The position numbers were made by a program, and so were the translations under genes. Below are positions 15,501 to 24,755 of a DNA stretch of 64,000 bases, piece by piece (the first letter of the stretch is position 1; each line of letters starts with the position of its first letter). The stretch comes from Microvirga vignae (GTDB taxonomy: Bacteria; Pseudomonadota; Alphaproteobacteria; Rhizobiales; Beijerinckiaceae). The notes beneath the pieces are model-generated. The model was given only the letters and a program-made list of their open reading frames with translations, had not been told where the DNA came from and made no database searches. The stretch spans positions 248,001 to 312,000 of the forward strand of contig NZ_LCYG01000032.1 in the NCBI RefSeq assembly GCF_001017175.1. The letters run 5' to 3'.

Positions 15501-17711
15501 GTGCGCCAGCATCCCTCCACCCCCCTCTCGACACGGATCAAGCGTGCCGCGCTCTGGCTGGACGCATGGCTCAACTCGTTTCTGTTTCAGAGCGGGCGCG
15601 GGCTGGCTTCAGCATACGAGTCCTACTCCGAGAAGATGAAATGCCTGCGGTTTCGGGGCCCTTTACGCGCTCTTCTCGACCTGACCAGCGAGGCCACGAC
15701 CCTGGGCGCTGCCGGTGGCATCGTGATGCTCGCCCTGGCGCTCCCGGCCTTCCGCGAGACGGAGGATGACTGGCTGAAGACCCAGGACCTCGCCGTCACC
15801 TTCCTCGACCGCTACGGGCAGGAGGTTGGTCGCCGCGGCCTGCATCTCGACGATTCCTACAAGCTCGAGGACTTCCCGGATTACATGATCAAGGCAGCGC
15901 TGGCGACAGAAGACCGGCGCTTCTACGATCACTGGGGCATCGACCCTATCGGCACCTTCCGCGCGCTCCTGGTCAATGCCCAGGGCGGCGGCGTAGTGCA
16001 GGGCGGCTCCTCCATCACCCAGCAGCTGGCGAAAAACCTCTTTCTCACGAATGAGCGCTCGCTCGAGCGCAAGATCAAGGAAGCATTCCTGGCGATCTGG
16101 CTCGAATTCCACCTGACCAAGGACGAGATCCTCAAGCTCTATCTCGACCGCGCCTATATGGGCGGCGGCGCTCACGGCGTCGTGGCGGCTGCCGATTACT
16201 ACTTCGGCAAACCTGCCAAGGATCTGACGCTCGCTGAAGCCGCCATGCTGGCAGGCCTCTTCAAGGCTCCGACGAAATATGCCCCCCACGTGAATCTGCC
16301 GGCGGCCCGCGCCCGCGCCAACGAGGTGTTGCGCAACATGGTCGAGGCGGGCTTCCTCACCGAAGGTCAGATCCAGACTGCCCGCCGCAATCCGGCAACC
16401 CCGGTGAACCGTGAGCGCGAGACCACCCCCGATTTCTATCTCGATTGGGCCTTTGAGCAGGTTCAGGCTCTGGCTGCCGAGAAGAAGTTAGGCAGCGAAC
16501 GCGTTCTCATCATCAAGACGCCCCTCGACACCGCTCTTCAGCGCCATGCGGAAGAGGTTCTGGAAAACGAGCTGCGCCAGAACGGCCGCCAGTACAAGGC
16601 TGGCCAGGGCGCAATCGTCGTCATGGACGTGGACGGGGCCGTGAGAGCCATCGTCGGCGGCCGCGATTACGGTCAGAGCCAGTTCAACCGCGCCACCAAC
16701 GGCCTGCGGCAGCCGGGTTCTTCCTTCAAGCCCTTCGTCTACGCCGCCGCACTCACCACCAACCCGAAGCTGAATCCCAATTCGAAGGTGGTGGACGCCC
16801 CCATCTGCCTCGGCAATTGGTGCCCGCAGAACTATGGCCGCTCCTTCTCCGGTGCGATGCCCTTGGCGTCGGCCTTGGCGCGTTCGATCAACTCCATCCC
16901 GGTGCGCATGTCCCTGGAGATCGGCAAGGGCAATGCGAAGGCGGGTCGCGCCATCATCATCGACACCGCCAAGCGCATGGGCCTGACTCATCCCCTGGCG
17001 AACGAGAGCCCGCTGCCCATCGGAGCCGCCGAGGTGACAGTCATCGACATGGCTTCGTCCTATGCGGTCTTCGCCAATGGCGGTAAGCGGGCTGCGCCCT
17101 ATGCGGCCTGGGAAGTACGCAACTCGTCCGGCGAGGTGATCTATCGCCACGACCGGGACACGCCTCCCAAGCAGGTGCTTGAGCCGCGGGTCGTCACCGA
17201 CATGAACTTCATGCTGAACAAGGTGGTGACCGAAGGCACCGGCAAGCGCGCGGCGCTCGAGGGCATCCCGGTTGCGGGCAAGACCGGCACCACCAACGGC
17301 TACAAGGATGCCTGGTTCGTGGGCTACACGGGCAATCTCGTCGCTGCCGTCTGGTACGGCAACGACGATTCCAAGCCCATGAACAACATGACCGGCGGCA
17401 CCCTTCCGGCCATCACCTGGCATGAGGTGATGAACTACGCGCACCAGAACCTCGAGATCCGCCCGATCCCGGGCGTCGACTCGGCGGCTTTCGCCCGGGT
17501 TGCAACTTCGGGCCGCCCGGCAGCGGACCAGGCACAGGGACCCTCGCAGGCCTTCCTGGCGGGTACCCTCTCCCGCAAGTCCTATGAGGTTCTGGGCAAT
17601 ATCGGCTCCCTGTTCCAGGCAGCGGAACGCGCAGTGACGACCGTGAAAGAGAGCACCGCCCCGCGCGTGACAGGGTCCGTGGAAGCCTCCCGCCAAGTGG
17701 CCATGCCGTAA
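15501..17711 (+). CDS. Bifunctional penicillin-binding protein (class A)
   Basis: A 736-residue peptidoglycan synthase. It has an N-terminal membrane anchor (about residues 68-84), a GT51 glycosyltransferase with catalytic E137 in ATEDRRFYDHWGIDP and QGGSSITQQLAKN, and a transpeptidase with S407-x-x-K410 (QPGSSFKPF), SIN (ARSINSIPV) and AGKTGTT. The C-terminus is a low-complexity tail. The start is GTG 15501 after CCGAAGGA. The downstream DUF1214 gene begins two bases after its stop, so the three following genes are probably one operon. PBP1A-like; the exact orthologue (PbpC/MrcA) is not resolved. Confidence 0.95.
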   Translation: MRQHPSTPLSTRIKRAALWLDAWLNSFLFQSGRGLASAYESYSEKMKCLRFRGPLRALLDLTSEATTLGAAGGIVMLALALPAFRETEDDWLKTQDLAVTFLDRYGQEVGRRGLHLDDSYKLEDFPDYMIKAALATEDRRFYDHWGIDPIGTFRALLVNAQGGGVVQGGSSITQQLAKNLFLTNERSLERKIKEAFLAIWLEFHLTKDEILKLYLDRAYMGGGAHGVVAAADYYFGKPAKDLTLAEAAMLAGLFKAPTKYAPHVNLPAARARANEVLRNMVEAGFLTEGQIQTARRNPATPVNRERETTPDFYLDWAFEQVQALAAEKKLGSERVLIIKTPLDTALQRHAEEVLENELRQNGRQYKAGQGAIVVMDVDGAVRAIVGGRDYGQSQFNRATNGLRQPGSSFKPFVYAAALTTNPKLNPNSKVVDAPICLGNWCPQNYGRSFSGAMPLASALARSINSIPVRMSLEIGKGNAKAGRAIIIDTAKRMGLTHPLANESPLPIGAAEVTVIDMASSYAVFANGGKRAAPYAAWEVRNSSGEVIYRHDRDTPPKQVLEPRVVTDMNFMLNKVVTEGTGKRAALEGIPVAGKTGTTNGYKDAWFVGYTGNLVAAVWYGNDDSKPMNNMTGGTLPAITWHEVMNYAHQNLEIRPIPGVDSAAFARVATSGRPAADQAQGPSQAFLAGTLSRKSYEVLGNIGSLFQAAERAVTTVKESTAPRVTGSVEASRQVAMP

Positions 17712-17713
17712 CA

Positions 17714-18382
17714 ATGAGTAGCCAAGCCATATTGACGAATGCCGCTGGGGCCGCTTCGATGCACGCCCTTATGCCTGTATCGAAGCCCGTGACCACCCGC
17801 ATTGTCCCCACTGCTGTCCTGATCGTCTATGCGCTCCTCCTCGCGCTGGGGCTGGGATTGGGCTCGACCTACTTGATCCTCAACGGCGATCCCCCCTTCG
17901 GCAGACTGCGTATCGGTCCCTGGACAGCATGGCCCGCCCTCGGCTCGGCCGATGCCGACCCGTACATGCGCGCCATTCTCGCCCAGCGCGGCGCAGTGCC
18001 CCTAGCCATCGGCGAAGGTCTCGGTTTCACGGCCGTCACCGACAGCGAAGGCAGGCCGCTCGATTCCGCCTGCACCTACCGCGTCGGCTCCGTCGCCCCG
18101 ACGGCGCGCTTGTGGACGTTCTCCATCTACGACCAAAACGGCCAACTCCCGAAAACCGAACTGGGGCGCAGCAGCTTCACCTCGGCCGAGATTTTGCGGG
18201 ACCAGCAGGATCAATTCACCATTGCCCTCTCGCGAAGCCTGCAGGACGGCAACTGGCTTCAACTCCCAGGCTCGGGCAATTTCAGCATCGTGCTCAGGCT
18301 CTACGATACTCCTGGAGCCGCAGGCACCGGTCTGAACGAAAGCGTCTTCCCCGCCATCCGGCGTGTGGAGTGCGGGGCATGA
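17714..18382 (+). CDS. DUF1214 membrane-anchored protein
   Basis: A 222-residue protein with one N-terminal helix (residues about 33-56, VLIVYALLLALGLGLGS) and a DUF1214 domain: RIGPWTAWPALGSADADPY near the start and LWTFSIYDQNGQL in the middle. The bulk should be periplasmic. It starts two bases after the PBP stop and overlaps the next gene by ATGA. DUF1214 and DUF1254 proteins commonly occur as a pair; the function is unknown. Confidence 0.88.
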   Translation: MSSQAILTNAAGAASMHALMPVSKPVTTRIVPTAVLIVYALLLALGLGLGSTYLILNGDPPFGRLRIGPWTAWPALGSADADPYMRAILAQRGAVPLAIGEGLGFTAVTDSEGRPLDSACTYRVGSVAPTARLWTFSIYDQNGQLPKTELGRSSFTSAEILRDQQDQFTIALSRSLQDGNWLQLPGSGNFSIVLRLYDTPGAAGTGLNESVFPAIRRVECGA

Positions 18383-18942
18383 GAGAGTTCGGCCGTTTTT
18401 TGATCGCCACGCTCTGTGGCCTCGTGCTGGCCGTGGGCGTTCACATCGCTTCCATTCTCGCCACGCCGCATCTCGCCGAGCATGACGCCTTCGCGAAGAT
18501 TGCGCCGACGCTGACGGCCGAAAAGGCGCAGATCATCAGCGCACCGGGTGGGGAGGACACCTGGATGCCGTTGCCCGATCCAGCCATCGCTGTTGCTGCC
18601 TGCGCCTATGATCTGCGCGATGGACCCATGCGCGTCTCGACGAGAACGGGGTCGAACCTGCTGTCATTTGCCTTTCACAAGCAATCGGGCGGTGTCTTCT
18701 TCGCCGTGACGGATCGCGCCGCCGTGCGCGGCGAACTTGAAATCGTCGCCATGACGGCGCGCCAGCTCGACGAGGCGCGGGCGGCGGAGGACGAGAACGA
18801 ACCCTCCCGCGACGTAAGGATCGTCGCCCCCGAGCAGCAGGGCTTCGTCATCGTGCGGGTGGCCGCGCCCACCGTCAGTCAACGCTTTCAGGCGGAAGAG
18901 GCGGCCAAGGCCGTCTCCTGCATCACCGAGCAGGAAGATTAA
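18379..18942 (+). CDS. DUF1254-type partner of the DUF1214 protein
   Basis: A 187-residue protein with an N-terminal membrane helix (LIATLCGLVLAVGVHIASIL) and a periplasmic part with conserved DPAIAVAACAYDLRDGPM and GVFFAVTDRAA. It is translationally coupled to the DUF1214 gene (ATGA), the usual arrangement of these partner proteins. The exact family name is by context and pattern. Confidence 0.75.
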   Translation: MREFGRFLIATLCGLVLAVGVHIASILATPHLAEHDAFAKIAPTLTAEKAQIISAPGGEDTWMPLPDPAIAVAACAYDLRDGPMRVSTRTGSNLLSFAFHKQSGGVFFAVTDRAAVRGELEIVAMTARQLDEARAAEDENEPSRDVRIVAPEQQGFVIVRVAAPTVSQRFQAEEAAKAVSCITEQED

Positions 18943-18954
18943 GGCTTCAAGACC

Positions 18955-19458
18955 ATGCCCTGGCGTCCCATGACTGCGCAGGATCTCGCGCAGGCGCAGA
19001 TCCTGGCCGACACGATTCATGTCGATCACCCGGAGGAGGCAGAGGTCTTTGCCGAGCGCCTGCGCCTTTATCCGCAAGGCTGTCTGGCGCTCGAAGGCGA
19101 CGGACGCCTGATCGGCTACGCCCTCACCCATCCCTGGCACTTCGGCAAGCCGCCCGCACTGAATTCGCTGCTTGGCGAAATTCCGCACGACGCGACGACC
19201 TACTACGTGCACGACGTGGCGCTGCTGCCGGAGGCACGCGGCAGGGGCTATGCCGCGCAGATAGCCGAAAAGCTGGCTTGCCACGCGAAGGCAACGGGCT
19301 TCGGAAATCTGTCCCTGGTGGCCGTCAACAACTCCCAGGGATATTGGGAGCGGCTGGGTTTTCATACGAGAAGTGTTCCCGGTCTGGAAGAAAAACTCCT
19401 CTCATATGGACCGGATGCGGTATTGATGGTGCGCGAACTCGCACAGGCACTCAGCTGA
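18955..19458 (+). CDS. GNAT-family N-acetyltransferase
   Basis: A 167-residue acetyl-CoA-dependent acyltransferase. The acetyl-CoA loop is LPEARGRGYAAQIAE (about residues 89-103), followed by the typical AVNNSQGYWERLGF segment. It begins 12 bp after the DUF1254-type gene and probably belongs to the PBP operon. Substrate unknown. Confidence 0.9.
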   Translation: MPWRPMTAQDLAQAQILADTIHVDHPEEAEVFAERLRLYPQGCLALEGDGRLIGYALTHPWHFGKPPALNSLLGEIPHDATTYYVHDVALLPEARGRGYAAQIAEKLACHAKATGFGNLSLVAVNNSQGYWERLGFHTRSVPGLEEKLLSYGPDAVLMVRELAQALS

Positions 19459-19497
19459 CGCAAAAAGCGTCTCGAATAAAAATAAACTCAAAAAGAC

Positions 19498-19701
19498 TTA
19501 CGAGCGGCGACGGCCAGGGCGGCTATTGGCATAGGGACGGGAGGGACCAGGGCTCGGCTCGGGACGCTCGTAGCGCACACCCGTGAACAGAAGGATCTCG
19601 CCTCTCGGCTCTCCAACATTGATGTGCGGACGTTGCGGCCGGTCCGCGGCATCGGGAAAAGCGATCACCACTCCAGGCGATCTCGCCCACGCATCCTGCA
19701 T
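19498..19701 (-). CDS. Small conserved protein of unknown function
   Basis: A 67-residue protein. ATG 19701 (MQDAWARSPGVVIAFPDAAD) has an excellent AGAGGAGG site, preferable to a TTG further upstream. The middle contains HINVGEPRGEILLFTGVRYE, a pattern I recognise from small uncharacterised alphaproteobacterial proteins. The tail is Pro/Arg-rich. Function unknown. Confidence 0.65.
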   Translation of the reverse strand: MQDAWARSPGVVIAFPDAADRPQRPHINVGEPRGEILLFTGVRYERPEPSPGPSRPYANSRPGRRRS

Positions 19702-20109
19702 TGCAGCCTCCTCTATGGCTTCAAAATCAACAATTGTAACTCGCTCACCCAAAAAGCCTTATGGTTAACAGACCGTTTTCAGCACGCCGAGCTTGCTCGA
19801 AAATTGCGGAGCCTGGCATGAAAACAACATTCCCCGCCGCGCTTCAGTTCCGGAATGCTCACGTTGATTTGTGCCATACCGCACAGCTGGAGGGCGCAGC
19901 TTTCTTGCGGGTTAAAGATGCGCTAACCCACCGTCTCTAGGGTTCGAGCGGGGCTGCGCTAAAGCACCGGACCCAAAAGTGGGATCCACTTTTGGGGCCA
20001 ATCCGATGCTCTCCTATTAACGAGCGCATCGTTGATGCGGAACCGGAGGTCCGCGTCAGCAAAAACCGGGGCTACTTTTCCGCACGATGCGCTGGAGAAT
20101 GAGTTGAGT
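19702..20109. other. Intergenic region with a repeat and a weak short ORF
   Basis: It holds composite repeat copy 5 (19963-20093) and a 40-codon plus-strand frame at 19818-19940 with a GGAG site (MKTTFPAALQFRNAHVDLCH...), which I cannot tell from chance. A divergent promoter for the 67-residue protein gene and the DUF2336 gene is expected here, but I can assign no box. Confidence 0.4.
19963..20093. repeat. Composite palindromic repeat, copy 5 (A+B modules)
   Basis: Module A is 19963-20010 (AGCACCGGACCC...GATGCT) and module B is 20023-20093 (AGCGCATCGTTGATGCGGAA...GATGCGCT). It ends 16 bp before the DUF2336 start codon. Confidence 0.85.
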
Positions 20110-21114
20110 ATGGCATCCTCTGCGAACCCAGACCTCTGGTCTGACTTGTCCGACTTAAGCGGCGCGGACGCATGCGCCGCGCTGTTGAAGGTCAATGCGG
20201 ACATGTTCGTGGCCGCTCCCGCGCGCGACCGCGAAAGCATCGAGACTTTCGAAGCCCTGGCGCTGGGGTTTCTGCCGAAGGCGGACCGCACAACCCTTCT
20301 CGAGATCGCACGCATTCTCGCCCCCTGCCCGGACACGCCGCCTTCCGTTCTCGATTATCTGCTCCAGCATACCCCCGAGGCACGCAGCATCATTCCGCGC
20401 CACCAACCACCGCCGGCGTCCTTACCTGATGCAATGTATCTCGCAACACCGGCCGGCCGGGTTCATCTTGCCTCGCAGCCTCATCTCGACATCGTGACCA
20501 TCGAGCGGATTCTCGTGCTTCGGGAAGAAGCGAGCGAGGACATTCTTGCCGCCAATCCTGCCTTCCCATCGTCCAGACCGGCTTTCCGCCAACTGGTGAG
20601 GAGCGCCATCGAGCGCCCTGCCCTCGCGCGTATCCTGCTTCAGCGCACCGATCTCACCGCGACACACGAGGCATGCCTCTACCTCGCAGCAGATCGCAAG
20701 CGGCGCAGGCTCATCCGAGAGCGTGTCGCGCAGACCGTCGCACAGGGAGCATCTCTCTCCTTCCGCCTGACTGAGCACGATATGGCGGCATTCCTTGCCG
20801 CCGCGAAGGATGGCGATATCGCACGCTTCGAGCGCTTGCTGTCGGAAGCCTTCGGCTTTCCCGTCTCGGCGGAGTGGCGCATTCTGCAGATCGGACGCCA
20901 CCTGCTTCTCGCGCTGGCTTTGAAAGCGCTCGGCTTTTCAGACAAGGACGCGGCACGCATTTTCCTGACCCTTCATCCGGCCCTGTCCTATCCGCTTTCC
21001 GCAATCCGCGAGTTGGTGCGTGAGACGCGGGGGAGTTCCGGCGCCGTTGCACTCGTCATCATCGAAATGATCCTGGGCGTGAAGGCGTTCTCGGGAGAGA
21101 GCAGAGCGATTTAA
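20110..21114 (+). CDS. DUF2336 protein
   Basis: A 334-residue all-helical protein matching DUF2336, an alphaproteobacterial family of HEAT-like repeats. Repeating patterns include PSVLDYLLQHTP, ARILLQRTDLTATHEACLYL and FERLLSEAFGFPVSAEWRIL. The start is ATG 20110 (MASSANPDLWSDL); the frame stays open upstream through the palindromic repeat, which I exclude. The 3' end overlaps the convergent DUF1491 gene by four bases, both stops using one TTAA. Function unknown. Confidence 0.8.
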   Translation: MASSANPDLWSDLSDLSGADACAALLKVNADMFVAAPARDRESIETFEALALGFLPKADRTTLLEIARILAPCPDTPPSVLDYLLQHTPEARSIIPRHQPPPASLPDAMYLATPAGRVHLASQPHLDIVTIERILVLREEASEDILAANPAFPSSRPAFRQLVRSAIERPALARILLQRTDLTATHEACLYLAADRKRRRLIRERVAQTVAQGASLSFRLTEHDMAAFLAAAKDGDIARFERLLSEAFGFPVSAEWRILQIGRHLLLALALKALGFSDKDAARIFLTLHPALSYPLSAIRELVRETRGSSGAVALVIIEMILGVKAFSGESRAI

Positions 21115-21452
21115 GTGTCAGGCGCGAGATCGAGGAAGTGGCGGCCCTCACGATCGTCCACTTCCACGAGCCAGAGATCGGAATCGAAGCGAAGCTCGCG
21201 CGCCATTCTCTCCTCCACATCGAGAGGCGTGACGCCCTGAAGGATCGGAGCGAAGAGGCGCTCGTCGCTGTCTTCGAGGAAGAGCTGCGGAGCAGGTCCA
21301 TAGAGGCTCGCCGTGCCGTCGAGATGATCGACCTTTATGAAAATCGCCCCGGCCTCGGCAGCACCGCGCTTGCGCAACACGGCATCCACGCCTTCCACAC
21401 CGCAGCGGCGAAAGTAGGCGGAAACCCAGAAATCGGAGCGAAGGCGAGCCAT
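21111..21452 (-). CDS. DUF1491 protein
   Basis: A 113-residue DUF1491 protein: RLRSDFWVSAYFRRCGVEGV at the N-terminus, RGAAEAGAIFIKVDHLDGTA, then RMARELRFDSDLWLVEVDDR. Its start overlaps the stop of the upstream peptidoglycan-binding protein gene (TAATG), so the two are coupled. Conserved in Rhizobiales, role unknown. Confidence 0.9.
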   Translation of the reverse strand: MARLRSDFWVSAYFRRCGVEGVDAVLRKRGAAEAGAIFIKVDHLDGTASLYGPAPQLFLEDSDERLFAPILQGVTPLDVEERMARELRFDSDLWLVEVDDREGRHFLDLAPDT

Positions 21453-22318
21453 TACTGGACGGCAATGCCCGACAGCGCGGAGAGTTCACGCACTGTGCGC
21501 GGGCTGAACGTTCCGGTCACCGGCAGGCGCCTGTCCTGCTCGAAGCGCTGGATCGCCTGGCGCGTTCCAGGCCCCATCTCGCCATCGACCTTCACGCCGT
21601 ATCCTAAGCGCGCGAGCGCGCGTTGGCCGAAGAGCACGGTCTCACCGCCATCGGACCGCCCCACGTTGGCAGGAGGAGTGGGCACCGGACCACCAAGGCG
21701 GATCATTTCCGCGATCGGATCGCGCACCGTCGATGCCCGCGCGGGAGCCGGAGCAGGAGCCTGAACTGCAGCCTGCTGCGTGCGTGCGGGTTGCTGCTGA
21801 GGCGCGGCACTGGGCACGCCGTTGTTGCGGATCAGATCGGAGATGGCACTGCGCGATACCGCTCGAGGCGGAGGAGCTGCTTGAGCCGGAGCAGCTTCAA
21901 CAGCGGCCGGAGCCTGTACGGCAGGCTCCTCGTCGGCAGCCATGTCTTTCGCCTCGGGAACCTCGGCGCCTGGCCGCGCCGGAGGCAAGGGCTGTGCGGA
22001 CGCAGGCAGCGGCGCAGGAGCGACGGCAACCGCCGGATCGCGATGGGTGAAAAGCGGCGCAGGATGCCGGACATTCTGCAGCAGCAGCGCGTTCCACGCG
22101 ATCGCGCCGGCACAGCCCGTGAGGAAAACGGCAGCCACCACGCGACCGGGATGGTTCAGTGCCTGCGTGACCAGGCGCTCGCCCAAGCCGATCTTGCGCG
22201 GTGGCTGCTTCGCTGCGCGCTTTTGCTGCGAACGCGGCGGAGCCTTCCGCCGCACAACGGCGGGCAGATCGAAATCGTCATCGGACTCGGCAGCGAAAGC
22301 GTCACGCACAAGCATCAT
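21452..22318 (-). CDS. Membrane-anchored peptidoglycan-binding protein
   Basis: A 288-residue protein: a cytoplasmic basic N-terminus, one transmembrane helix (VVAAVFLTGCAGAIAWNALL, residues about 61-80), a long Pro/Ala-rich linker and a C-terminal PG_binding_1 domain (LFGQRALARLGYGVKVDGEM, then GPGTRQAIQRFEQDRRLPVT). It is likely anchored in the inner membrane with the linker spanning the periplasm to the wall. The start is taken at ATG 22318 (or 22315). It is coupled to DUF1491 by TAATG. Confidence 0.88.
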   Translation of the reverse strand: MMLVRDAFAAESDDDFDLPAVVRRKAPPRSQQKRAAKQPPRKIGLGERLVTQALNHPGRVVAAVFLTGCAGAIAWNALLLQNVRHPAPLFTHRDPAVAVAPAPLPASAQPLPPARPGAEVPEAKDMAADEEPAVQAPAAVEAAPAQAAPPPRAVSRSAISDLIRNNGVPSAAPQQQPARTQQAAVQAPAPAPARASTVRDPIAEMIRLGGPVPTPPANVGRSDGGETVLFGQRALARLGYGVKVDGEMGPGTRQAIQRFEQDRRLPVTGTFSPRTVRELSALSGIAVQ

Positions 22319-22721
22319 CCTGTTGTCGAAGGAGCAGCATGATGGTTGGGCGCATCCTCTCCGTGACAAGCCCCGGGCCAATGCCGGAAGTCACGGACGA
22401 GAGCATCCAAGGCCGCTCCTCCCTCTTCTTGTCGAAAGCGTGGCAGACGCCCCTTAAGCGAACACTAAAACCATGGTCCCTTCCTTCTCTAAACCATGGC
22501 TGCTGACGGGCAAATGAACGTGACCGCAGCCTCAAGCAGAACACGCACCTGATCTTTTCTCTTGAAATTCAAAGACCTTAACAACCTCGTCGCCGGCCGC
22601 CGGGTCTTTAACGGTTGATTCATCCTGTTCGCAGGTTGTCAGGCCTTCACCTACGCGCGGCCAGTCCGGCACGTTATGATGCATCACTCTTCGACCCGTT
22701 CAGGCAACCAGCAGCCGCCAT
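22319..22721. other. Intergenic region, divergent promoter zone
   Basis: 403 bases between the divergent peptidoglycan-binding and small membrane protein genes. I see no credible gene. A long-range inverted pair AAAGACC (22571) and GGTCTTT (22603) is present and unremarkable. Confidence 0.4.
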
Positions 22722-23051
22722 ATGTTTTCGATTCTGCGTTTCGTCGTCATCGTTGGTGTCATTTTTTACTACTCGCCCGTTCGCCAGCGTGGCGAGCGAC
22801 CGGATCCGCTGCAGGAGTTCTTCGCCCCGAAGACGGTCGCGCAGGCGACCCAAACAACGACGACCTCGCCTGCAGCCGAGGGAACGCCGGGACATTTGGA
22901 AACCGTGTGGCAGGCCCTGCCCGGCGGCGCCAAGCAGGCTGTGGTCGACAAGATCCTGACCTCCTCTGGCCTCACGCCCGCCTCCTCGAAGCCCTCCGAC
23001 ACGCTGCAGCCGGGAGACCGTGCGCCCCCGGGACAAAAACCCCGCGGCTGA
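22722..23051 (+). CDS. Small membrane-anchored protein upstream of sufE
   Basis: A 109-residue protein with an N-terminal hydrophobic helix (MFSILRFVVIVGVIFYYSPV) and a Thr/Pro/Ala-rich periplasmic part containing HLETVWQALPGGAKQAVVDK. Proteins of this form are seen next to SufE in related genomes by my recollection. No enzymatic motif is visible. Function unknown. Confidence 0.6.
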   Translation: MFSILRFVVIVGVIFYYSPVRQRGERPDPLQEFFAPKTVAQATQTTTTSPAAEGTPGHLETVWQALPGGAKQAVVDKILTSSGLTPASSKPSDTLQPGDRAPPGQKPRG

Positions 23052-23119
23052 TTCTCAGCCGGCCCGTCGCCAAACGCTTCGACAATGATTATATGAGCGG
23101 CAGACAAAGCAGGGATGCC

Positions 23120-23548
23120 ATGCTGCCGACCATTGACGAGATCGTCTCCAATTTCGAGCTGCTCGACGACTGGGAAGAGCGCTATCGCTATGTGATCGAG
23201 CTGGGGCGGATGATGGAGCCGCTGCCGGAGGAGGCCCATACCGAGGCGAACAAGGTGAAGGGCTGCGCGAGCCAGGTCTGGCTCGAGACGCGCCTCGACC
23301 AATCCAATGGTAGGCCTGTGCTTAACCTCATCGGGGACAGCGACGCCCATATCGTACGCGGCCTCGTGGCGCTCATGATCGCGCTCTACAATGGCAAGAC
23401 GCCCGAGGAAGCCCTCTCCACCGATGCGCTTGGCCTGTTCAAGGAGCTTGGCCTTGCAGAACATCTGACGCCGCAGCGGTCGAACGGCGTCAGATCCATG
23501 GTCGAGCGCATCCGCCGCGATGCGCAGGTCGCCCAAGCGGCTCTCTAA
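23120..23548 (+). CDS. sufE: SufE family cysteine desulfuration protein
   Basis: A 142-residue SufE protein, which accepts persulfide from the cysteine desulfurase SufS and passes it to the SufBCD scaffold for Fe-S cluster assembly. The acceptor is C49 in KVKGCASQVW. Also typical are FELLDDWEERYRYVIELGR at the start and DALGLFKELGLAEHLTPQR near the end. ATG 23120 has an AGGGA site; ATG 23093 would add nine residues. No other suf genes are in the window. Confidence 0.93.
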   Translation: MLPTIDEIVSNFELLDDWEERYRYVIELGRMMEPLPEEAHTEANKVKGCASQVWLETRLDQSNGRPVLNLIGDSDAHIVRGLVALMIALYNGKTPEEALSTDALGLFKELGLAEHLTPQRSNGVRSMVERIRRDAQVAQAAL

Positions 23549-23557
23549 GCTCCGCCT

Positions 23558-24526
23558 TTAGGCGCGCCCGCCCTCGATCACGACGGCCCGCCAGCTCTTG
23601 ATCCCGCGCGAAGCCGCAGGTCCCCGTGCGGCGGCTTCGATGCCGTAATGCTCGGCGAGCCTTGCCAAGGCGAGGCGCACCACGATCTTGGCGGAGCGCT
23701 GCGGCCATCCCCGCTCGCGTTCGATCTGCTCCAAGCCCTTCAGGAAGCCGCACAGGTCCATGAGCAGATCGCTGAAGTCGGAACCGACTGCATCGAAAGC
23801 ATGCCGGATGCGCTGGCGCGCAGCGATCATGCGATCGGTCGCCTCCGACGGGGAGACGAAGCCACCTCCTGTGGGCATGGCGTCCCACCGCGCCGTCACC
23901 CCCGGCAAGAGGCCAGCCAACGTGATGTCCGTGCGCAGCCGCTCGCCGGCCTGATAGGCGGCCTCGTCGATCATCGGCACCCCATTGCGATCCCTGCGGC
24001 GGCGCAGCCAATCGAGAGGGCTCTCTTCCGCATCCATCCGCACCCGTGTCAAACCGACCTTGGTCTGGATCGTGGCGGTAACGGTTTCCCGGTGCTGGTG
24101 CAGAAAGGCTGCCTCCGGCACATCCGCGGACGCGCGGCGCAGATAAGAGCGGCCCGCCTCGCTCAGAACCAGCGTCCTTTGTGCCGCTTCGCCATGCTGC
24201 CAGCGGGCAAGATCCTGCCGAACGAGCATTTCCGCATCGGCGATTCCGAAACGCCCGGCGCCGACCGATATGCCTGCGCGCTTCCTATGGACGATGACGC
24301 TCCCATCATCGGTGGGATCGACCATGACGCGAGTTCCGGCGACGTCGAGCACAGCCAGAAGTCGTCCCGCTTCTCGCCGAAGGGATTCGGACCGTGCCGC
24401 CATGGGAACAGGACCGCCTGTTCCCCTTACCCGGTTGACACGACTGTGCTTTTTCGCCTTCCGGCGCGCGGGAACACCTGCAGGAGCAATTGTTTGTTGA
24501 ACTCGCTCGTTCTCATTTTTGTTCAT
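23558..24526 (-). CDS. DUF6456 protein
   Basis: A 322-residue protein with a basic N-terminus (ARRKAKKHSRVNRVR) and a C-terminal DUF6456 domain (SPLDWLRRRRDRNGVPMIDE, AYQAGERLRTDITLAGLLPG, DLLMDLCGFLKGLEQIERER). The helical fold and basic residues suggest nucleic-acid binding, as annotated for some homologues, but this is inference. It converges with sufE, 9 bp apart. Confidence 0.8.
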   Translation of the reverse strand: MNKNENERVQQTIAPAGVPARRKAKKHSRVNRVRGTGGPVPMAARSESLRREAGRLLAVLDVAGTRVMVDPTDDGSVIVHRKRAGISVGAGRFGIADAEMLVRQDLARWQHGEAAQRTLVLSEAGRSYLRRASADVPEAAFLHQHRETVTATIQTKVGLTRVRMDAEESPLDWLRRRRDRNGVPMIDEAAYQAGERLRTDITLAGLLPGVTARWDAMPTGGGFVSPSEATDRMIAARQRIRHAFDAVGSDFSDLLMDLCGFLKGLEQIERERGWPQRSAKIVVRLALARLAEHYGIEAAARGPAASRGIKSWRAVVIEGGRA

Positions 24527-24704
24527 GTTTTGTTCCTATAAATAAAGAAAGAAAGGACTCGCCCTCCACCACTGATACTGGGCGCTTATTCCTAGCTGTC
24601 AATGAGATTCAAATCTGTTGATAAGAGTGAGGATAAGTCAGGCAACACCCCTCTTAGGCCAAGAAACGCCATGAAGACCGCGGTATCCCCGTCGTATCCG
24701 AGAA

Positions 24705-24729
24705 CAAAAAAGCCGCCCCGAAGGGCGGC
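24705..24729 (-). terminator. Terminator of mucR
   Basis: On the minus strand a GCCGCCC/GGGCGGC stem (24712-24729, loop of four) is followed by TTTTTT. It lies 27 bp past the mucR stop codon. The remaining gap to 24527 shows nothing I can name. Confidence 0.9.
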
Positions 24730-24755
24730 TTCAAAAGGCGTATATCTTACCCGGC